Source: Butyricicoccus_A sp964387535
Lineage (GTDB): Bacteria > Bacillota > Clostridia > Oscillospirales > Butyricicoccaceae
DNA: 16,227 nucleotides
Assembly (NCBI GenBank): GCA_964387535.1
Contig: CAYLXH010000035.1
Location: 1 to 16,227 of the forward strand
Reading direction: 5' to 3'
In this document: in pieces, positions 13,129 to 16,227 of the stretch
Layout: each line of letters starts with the position of its first letter
Position numbering within the stretch: the stretch's first letter is position 1
Position numbers and translations under genes: made by a program
The notes under the pieces: model-generated
Databases searched by the model: none
Told to the model about the DNA's origin: nothing
Seen by the model: only the letters and a program-made list of their open reading frames with translations

Positions 13129-13380
13129 TTATTCCGGCGTCTTTGAGTAGACAGTTTTGGCGGATAATCCGGGAATATTCCCTAATTTACCGGACAGTGC
13201 ACTGATGACATCAGATGGCGCATCGACGGCAACACTGATGAGTGAAATGTTGCGGACAGAGTAGGGAATTCCCATGCGTCCGATGATATAACTGCGATAT
13301 TCGTGTAAAATGCGATTCATCCGATCAATGCTGTCTGAATTTTCTACAACGATTGCGATGATGGCAACACGGGTGCCCAT
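13129..13380 (-). CDS. TM1266-family iron-only hydrogenase system putative regulator
   Basis: An 83-residue protein of the TM1266 family, typically found next to hydE/F/G genes and annotated as iron-only hydrogenase system regulator. The family has a ferredoxin-like (ACT/NikR C-terminal-like) fold; its true role is not established. Visible features are the first strand MGTRVAIIAIVVEN, the helix SIDRMNRILHEYRSYIIGRMGIPY, and ISLISVAVDAPSDVISALSGKLGNIPGLSAKTVYS with the conserved end GNIPGLSAKT. AAGGAGG (13394-13388) seven nt before the ATG at 13380 fixes the start. The frame stays open to 13605, but that part spans a terminator and the promoter and is not coding. It is the first gene of the operon with hydG and lies behind a structured leader. 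Confidence 0.9.
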   Translation of the reverse strand: MGTRVAIIAIVVENSDSIDRMNRILHEYRSYIIGRMGIPYSVRNISLISVAVDAPSDVISALSGKLGNIPGLSAKTVYSKTPE

Positions 13381-13570
13381 GTGCGATCCTCCTTTTGACA
13401 GAAAGATAGAAAAAGCCTTTGTCCGGTTGAGGACAAAGGCAGGGTATGCAAAATACACCGCTTGCGCGGTGACATCAGCCTTTCTTTCCGTTCCGGTAAT
13501 TCCGTTCTGTTTAGATGTGCTGTATGGTGTGTCGTTTGCGGTCAGAAATCTATCGTTCCGTTCACGAATT
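13381..13570 (-). ncRNA. Leader RNA with intrinsic terminator before the hyd genes (candidate attenuator or riboswitch)
   Basis: The predicted start near 13570 leaves a 190-nt leader. It ends in a strong intrinsic terminator only 28 nt upstream of the first start codon, the usual layout of transcription attenuation. Upstream lie a GNRA-capped hairpin CACCGC-GCAA-GCGGTG (13474-13459 region), a short hairpin CGGAATTACCG, and repeated GGAACGG motifs. AAAGG upstream of the GCAA hairpin could compete for the terminator strand CCTTT. I compared it by eye with T-box, SAM-I, TPP, FMN, cobalamin and Moco consensus features and found no match. A ligand is not suggested by the sequence. Confidence 0.55.
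13408..13440 (-). terminator. Attenuator terminator in the hyd leader
   Basis: On the minus strand GCCTTTGTCC (13440-13431), loop TCAACC, GGACAAAGGC (13424-13415), then TTTTTCTATC. A perfect 10-bp stem located inside the leader, not after a gene. Confidence 0.88.
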
Positions 13571-13576
13571 TTCTTT

Positions 13577-13605
13577 ATTATAGCACGGACGGATTTGGTG
13601 CGCAA
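13577..13605 (-). promoter_or_regulatory. Predicted promoter of the hyd operon
   Basis: On the minus strand TTGCGC (13605-13600), a 17-bp spacer and a perfect TATAAT (13582-13577). Confidence 0.65.
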
Positions 13606-13658
13606 TGTGCAATTTGTCAGGAATGCAAATGAAAATTCCGAGCCCCTGCCAAAAAGGC

Positions 13659-13687
13659 TTGCATAATCAAAGGGGGCTTACTATAAT
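13659..13687 (+). promoter_or_regulatory. Predicted promoter of the phosphoribosyltransferase-like gene
   Basis: TTGCAT (13659-13664), a 17-bp spacer and a perfect TATAAT (13682-13687). The leader to the ATG at 13782 is about 88 nt and contains small inverted repeats (GCAC-cgta-GTGC, CCCA-att-TGGG) of unknown meaning. Confidence 0.65.
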
Positions 13688-13781
13688 GTAATGCCGGGCA
13701 CCGTAGTGCAAAATGATAGATTCATTGAAGTACCCCAGCGCCCAATTTGGGAATGCTTGAACACAGAAAGGAAGAATCATC

Positions 13782-14438
13782 ATGAGTTCGTTGGAACAAA
13801 GAGCAATGAAGTTTTCATCTATGCGTTATGGGAATATTGTCCCAATTAAGGCGATTCCAGGCCATTTTGCGACGAATCATTCGCATATTAATTACTTTAT
13901 TGACCTGACAAGAATTAAAACAGCACATACTGAGGCCGCGGAATGCGCGCATGCACTGGCGCAGCAGTATGCGGAGACGATGACTCCAATTGAAACCATT
14001 GTATGTCTGGATGGGACTGATATGATTGGTGCATTTCTGGCAAAGGAGATCTGCGATTCTGTACATGTATCGCACAAATTTAAATACACCGTCAATGTGG
14101 TTCATCCGGAGTGCAATGCGAGCTGTCAATTTTTTTTCCGCGAAAATGTGGAACCTATGATTCGCAATAAAAGTGTGATCTTGCTCATGGCATCCGTGAC
14201 GACTGGGATTACGATTCGGCATGGCATTGCGTGTATTGAATATTATGGCGGAAAATTGGAAGGTGTGTCGACGATTTTCAGTGCAGTGAAGCAGATGGAT
14301 GGCGTGCCGATCAATGCGATCTTTACACCGGAAGATATTCCGGGATATGCGTCGTTCGATCGCAAGAACTGCCCATATTGCAAACGGAAAGAACGGGTCG
14401 AGGCACTGGTTAATTCGTTCGGCTATTCACAAATTTGA
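13782..14438 (+). CDS. Phosphoribosyltransferase-like protein with degenerate PRPP motif
   Basis: A 218-residue protein with the outline of a type I (orotate-type) phosphoribosyltransferase fold: NYFIDLTRIKTAHTEAAECA near 38-57, ETIVCLDGTDMIGAFLAKEI near 70-89, and a hydrophobic strand with TTG, VILLMASVTTGIT, at 132-144. In active enzymes this strand reads like VVVVDDVxTTG, the two acidic residues binding PRPP; here M136 and A137 stand in their place. CPYC near the C-terminus and C-x3-C in the middle (PECNASC) could form a zinc site, which is speculation. AAAGGAAG about 9 nt upstream of the ATG supports the start. It is monocistronic between a promoter at 13659 and a terminator at 14456, divergent from the hyd genes. 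It may be a regulator or a PRTase relative with another activity; automated pipelines may call it orotate phosphoribosyltransferase. Confidence 0.75.
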   Translation: MSSLEQRAMKFSSMRYGNIVPIKAIPGHFATNHSHINYFIDLTRIKTAHTEAAECAHALAQQYAETMTPIETIVCLDGTDMIGAFLAKEICDSVHVSHKFKYTVNVVHPECNASCQFFFRENVEPMIRNKSVILLMASVTTGITIRHGIACIEYYGGKLEGVSTIFSAVKQMDGVPINAIFTPEDIPGYASFDRKNCPYCKRKERVEALVNSFGYSQI

Positions 14439-14455
14439 TCGAACAGAAGAACGGA

Positions 14456-14490
14456 GACGGCGTATCATTGACGATGATACGCCGTCTTTT
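14456..14490 (+). terminator. Terminator of the phosphoribosyltransferase-like gene
   Basis: GACGGCGTATCAT (14456-14468) pairs perfectly with ATGATACGCCGTC (14474-14486) around TGACG, followed by TTTTCCGTTTT. Confidence 0.9.
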
Positions 14491-14552
14491 CCGTTTTGAT
14501 GCATGGAGATGAAGCGAATGAAACGTGGGAAATTTTTTGGTTGCCAAAATGC

Positions 14553-14581
14553 TTGACAGGCAGTGGGCATTCGCTTATGAT
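14553..14581 (+). promoter_or_regulatory. Promoter of the tetR-flavodoxin operon
   Basis: TTGACA (14553-14558, perfect), a 17-bp spacer and TATGAT (14576-14581). Confidence 0.85.
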
Positions 14582-14588
14582 AACAATG

Positions 14589-14608
14589 AAGCTAGTATTC
14601 ACTAGCTT
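14589..14608. promoter_or_regulatory. Palindromic operator, probably bound by the adjacent TetR protein
   Basis: AAGCTAGT (14589-14596), spacer ATTC and ACTAGCTT (14601-14608) form a perfect 8+4+8 inverted repeat over the expected transcription start, 7 bp after the -10 box. A dimeric repressor there would block initiation or clearance, so autoregulation of the TetR gene is the natural reading. Confidence 0.8.
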
Positions 14609-14651
14609 TCGAAGAGGAAAAAGTTGTCATGGAAGAAGAGAGGAGTAGTCG

Positions 14652-15299
14652 TTGACGACGAAAGAGCGAATTGTAGAGGAAGCGCTGAGTCTGTTTTCGA
14701 TCAACGGATTTCAGGGGACCAGTGTGAAACGGATTGCGGAAGCTGTGGGAATTAAAGACAGTTCATTGTATAAGCATTTTTCTAGTAAACAGGAAATTCT
14801 GGATACGATTGTCCAGACAATGCGTCAACGGATTGAATCCATGTCGGATGTATTCGGTGTGCCGGCAGATGACGATATTGCTCAGGCAGTGAAACTTTAT
14901 GCAACATTTGATGAAGAAAAATTGGCTGCCTTTAGCCGAACAATTTTTTTGTTTTACTGGAAAGACTCGTATATCTCGCGGTTTTGGAGAATGGGAACCA
15001 TTGAACAGTTTCAAAATCCAGACGTCTATGCAGTGTTCGAAAAGCTGTTTTTGGAGGACAGTATTGCGTATCAGACGATGCTGTTTGAAGAGATGTGCCG
15101 AGAACAGGTTTTTATTGATGTAGATCCGTCCGTGATAGCGATGAATTTTTATGCCCCGATTTATTTTTTGTTGACGAAATACGCGAATCATCCAGAGAAA
15201 GAGGAAGAGGCGTTGCGGTTACTGGACAAACAGGTCCGGGAATTTTATCGAATTTACAGAAGAAGAAATAACGAACAGGGGAAAAGGAGCAGAAGATGA
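14652..15299 (+). CDS. TetR/AcrR-family transcriptional regulator (TTG start)
   Basis: A 215-residue one-component repressor. The N-terminal helix-turn-helix domain is typical: KERIVEEALSLFSINGFQGTSVKRIAEAVGIKDSSLYKHFSSKQEIL (residues about 4-50), with the recognition helix near 35-43. The rest is an all-helical ligand and dimer domain with many aromatic residues (FLFYWKDSYISRFWRMG), whose ligand cannot be guessed. The start is TTG at 14652 (TTG ACG ACG AAA), 6 nt after AGAGGAG; the protein then begins MTTKERI, as TetR proteins do, and no in-frame ATG fits. An eight-codon frame from ATG 14629 ends with a TGA that overlaps this TTG. It shares a 4-nt ATGA overlap with the flavodoxin gene, and a perfect operator-like palindrome lies at the promoter, so it probably controls itself and the flavodoxin. 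Confidence 0.9.
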   Translation: MTTKERIVEEALSLFSINGFQGTSVKRIAEAVGIKDSSLYKHFSSKQEILDTIVQTMRQRIESMSDVFGVPADDDIAQAVKLYATFDEEKLAAFSRTIFLFYWKDSYISRFWRMGTIEQFQNPDVYAVFEKLFLEDSIAYQTMLFEEMCREQVFIDVDPSVIAMNFYAPIYFLLTKYANHPEKEEEALRLLDKQVREFYRIYRRRNNEQGKRSRR

Positions 15300-15823
15300 A
15301 CGCAATTGTATATACATCAAACACGGGAACGACAGAAGCGTATGCAAAATTACTGGGAGAGCGAACGGGGTTGCCAGTATATCCGTTGAATCAGGCGGAG
15401 CGTGCTGTTCCGGCGGGAGCGGAGATTTTGTATCTGGGATGGCTGATGGCAGGAGGAATCAAGGGATACCCGAAGGCGAACAAGCGGTATGTTATTCGTG
15501 CGGTTTGTGCGGTTGGAATGGGGGCGACCGGGACGCAGATCGAGGAAGTGAGGCGGAGAAATCATATTCCCGAAGATTTTCCGCTGTTTACCCTACAAGG
15601 AGGTTTTGATCTCAATCGGCTTCACGGTGTGAATAAAATGATGATGAATGTGATGATCAAGACGGTGGGAAAAGGATTAGCGGATAAGAAGGATCGGACA
15701 CCGGACGAGGAGCAGATGTTGGATATGGTGCTGCATGGAGGCAATTATGTGAGTGAAGGAAATCTAGAAGCCGTTTGCGCATGGTATCAAGATCAAAAAA
15801 GAGCAGAGAGGGAAACCGTGTGA
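15296..15823 (+). CDS. Flavodoxin-fold protein
   Basis: A 175-residue protein with a flavodoxin-like domain, likely binding FMN and carrying electrons or acting as a small redox enzyme in the cytoplasm. The phosphate-binding loop is clear: IVYTSNTGTTEAYAK near residues 4-18, matching (T/S)xTGxT. A second loop with LYLGWLMAGGIKGY near 46-59 resembles the segment that contacts the flavin ring, and AVCAVGMGATG follows near 70-80. The C-terminal part (NKMMMNVMIKTVGKG) is helical and lysine-rich. The start overlaps the tetR stop (ATGA), so translation is coupled and the pair forms an operon under the palindromic operator. A role in the response to whatever the TetR protein senses is the best inference. 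It does not match multidomain flavodoxins such as FprA. Confidence 0.85.
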   Translation: MNAIVYTSNTGTTEAYAKLLGERTGLPVYPLNQAERAVPAGAEILYLGWLMAGGIKGYPKANKRYVIRAVCAVGMGATGTQIEEVRRRNHIPEDFPLFTLQGGFDLNRLHGVNKMMMNVMIKTVGKGLADKKDRTPDEEQMLDMVLHGGNYVSEGNLEAVCAWYQDQKRAERETV

Positions 15824-15882
15824 TGATCTATGGAGAAATGAGGGTAAAACAACAGCCCCTCGAAATGTTGTGCCTGGATTGA
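15823..15882 (+). CDS. Possible 19-codon ORF overlapping the flavodoxin stop
   Basis: An ATG at 15823 shares its A with the flavodoxin TGA (TGATG), and the frame runs 19 codons (MIYGEMRVKQQ...) to a TGA at 15880-15882. GAGAGGGA lies about 10 nt upstream. The coupling geometry is suggestive, but the peptide is short and unrecognised. It could equally be chance or the remnant of a third operon gene. Confidence 0.25.
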   Translation: MIYGEMRVKQQPLEMLCLD

Positions 15883-16039
15883 CGGCGTGTGCACAACAGA
15901 AGATACAGATTTCTCTGTAATCGTTGCAATTACATGACATGCTTGAAAGATCGCAACTTTATTATAGAAAAGATTTTTGCGCTGGACGAGAAGGAAATGG
16001 GTGTTCGTTGGTTATGGCAGGATTGCTGAGTATAAACGA

Positions 16040-16068
16040 TTGACAAGAGGACAAAAAAGAAGTATCAT
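16040..16068 (+). promoter_or_regulatory. Tandem promoter P1 at the right edge
   Basis: TTGACA (16040-16045, perfect), a 17-bp spacer and TATCAT (16063-16068). Confidence 0.75.
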
Positions 16069-16142
16069 AATATAGTTCACTCAGAATACGACAGCAGATA
16101 GGTGTTGTGACGACAAATTTTTTAAGAAATCGGAAAAATATG

Positions 16143-16171
16143 TTGACACAAGCGAGAAGCTATGATATTCT
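16143..16171 (+). promoter_or_regulatory. Tandem promoter P2 at the right edge
   Basis: TTGACA (16143-16148, perfect), a 17-bp spacer and TATTCT (16166-16171), 103 bp after P1. The first transcribed bases would fold into TTGCTG-c-TGA, loop GGAA, TCA-a-CAGCAA (16179-16202). Confidence 0.75.
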
Positions 16172-16227
16172 GTATGAGTTGCTGCTGAGGAATCAACAGC
16201 AAGGGTTCGAAAAAAGTTTAAAAAAGA

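Larger units (their letters stand above)
15824..16227. other. Right-edge intergenic region with tandem strong promoters
   Basis: Apart from the doubtful 19-codon ORF I see no coding sequence. An 8-bp inverted repeat, TGTTGTGC (15866-15873) with GCACAACA (15891-15898), has a 17-nt loop and no T tract; it is the only terminator candidate after the flavodoxin gene. From 16040 the region holds two near-consensus plus-strand promoters and ends in an A-rich stretch. This resembles the upstream region of an rRNA operon. Confidence 0.5.

Noticed and set aside
13381..13570. T-box or other known riboswitch in the hyd leader
   Set aside because: ACCGCG recalls the T-box, but the flanking conserved bases and a specifier stem are missing, and it is part of a simple GNRA hairpin. 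SAM-I, TPP, FMN and cobalamin core motifs were not found.
14629..14655. Frameshift at the tetR start (ATG frame running into the gene)
   Set aside because: The ATG frame ends at a stop over the TTG, and translation from TTG gives a normal full-length TetR N-terminus, so no frameshift is needed.

Overview
The window looks like a chromosomal segment of an obligately anaerobic, fermentative Firmicute of class Clostridia with mid-range GC. The evidence is a pyruvate:ferredoxin oxidoreductase, the [FeFe]-hydrogenase maturase HydG with its small TM1266-type partner, a stand-alone DUF1292 gene, an infC-rpmI-rplT operon behind an L20-type attenuator, strong AGGAGG ribosome binding sites, sigma-A promoters with 17-bp spacers and many short intrinsic terminators. 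An Oscillospirales or Butyricicoccaceae-like origin is my guess; a species cannot be named from this. No phage, IS element, CRISPR array or defence gene is visible.

Layout, left to right. 1-909 (-) is the N-terminal quarter of nifJ (PFOR), followed by a 586-bp divergent regulatory region. 1496-3010 (+) is comM/yifB. On the minus strand between 3177 and 4061 lie a self-contained unit for a 31-residue acidic peptide, a probable 6S RNA (about 3455-3602) and a DUF1292 gene. 4120-5595 (+) is the infC-rpmI-rplT translation operon with a leader attenuator and an apparent AUU start codon on infC. Then come mnmM (ytqB, +) and trmB (-), two tRNA methyltransferase genes facing each other. malQ and a gph-like HAD phosphatase (+) follow. 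An LUD-domain gene (+) precedes tRNA-Gly(GCC).

Behind the tRNA lies about 350 bp of strongly structured DNA carrying one inverted and two direct copies of part of the tRNA. Next, on the minus strand, are a DUF5067-like lipoprotein gene and hydG plus its TM1266-family gene, the latter behind a leader of about 190 nt that ends in an intrinsic terminator. On the plus strand are a phosphoribosyltransferase-like gene that has lost the acidic pair of the PRPP motif, then a tetR-flavodoxin operon with a clear palindromic operator. The right edge holds two near-consensus tandem promoters about 100 bp apart, which look like the start of an rRNA operon.

Much of the window is housekeeping: translation (infC, rpmI, rplT, mnmM, trmB, tRNA-Gly, 6S RNA) and anaerobic energy metabolism (PFOR makes reduced ferredoxin; HydG helps build the hydrogenase that can dispose of those electrons). 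The parts most worth a second look are non-coding: the tRNA-derived repeat cluster, the hydrogenase-maturation leader, the 6S candidate and the orphan 31-codon gene. I do not see a clear new multi-gene system.
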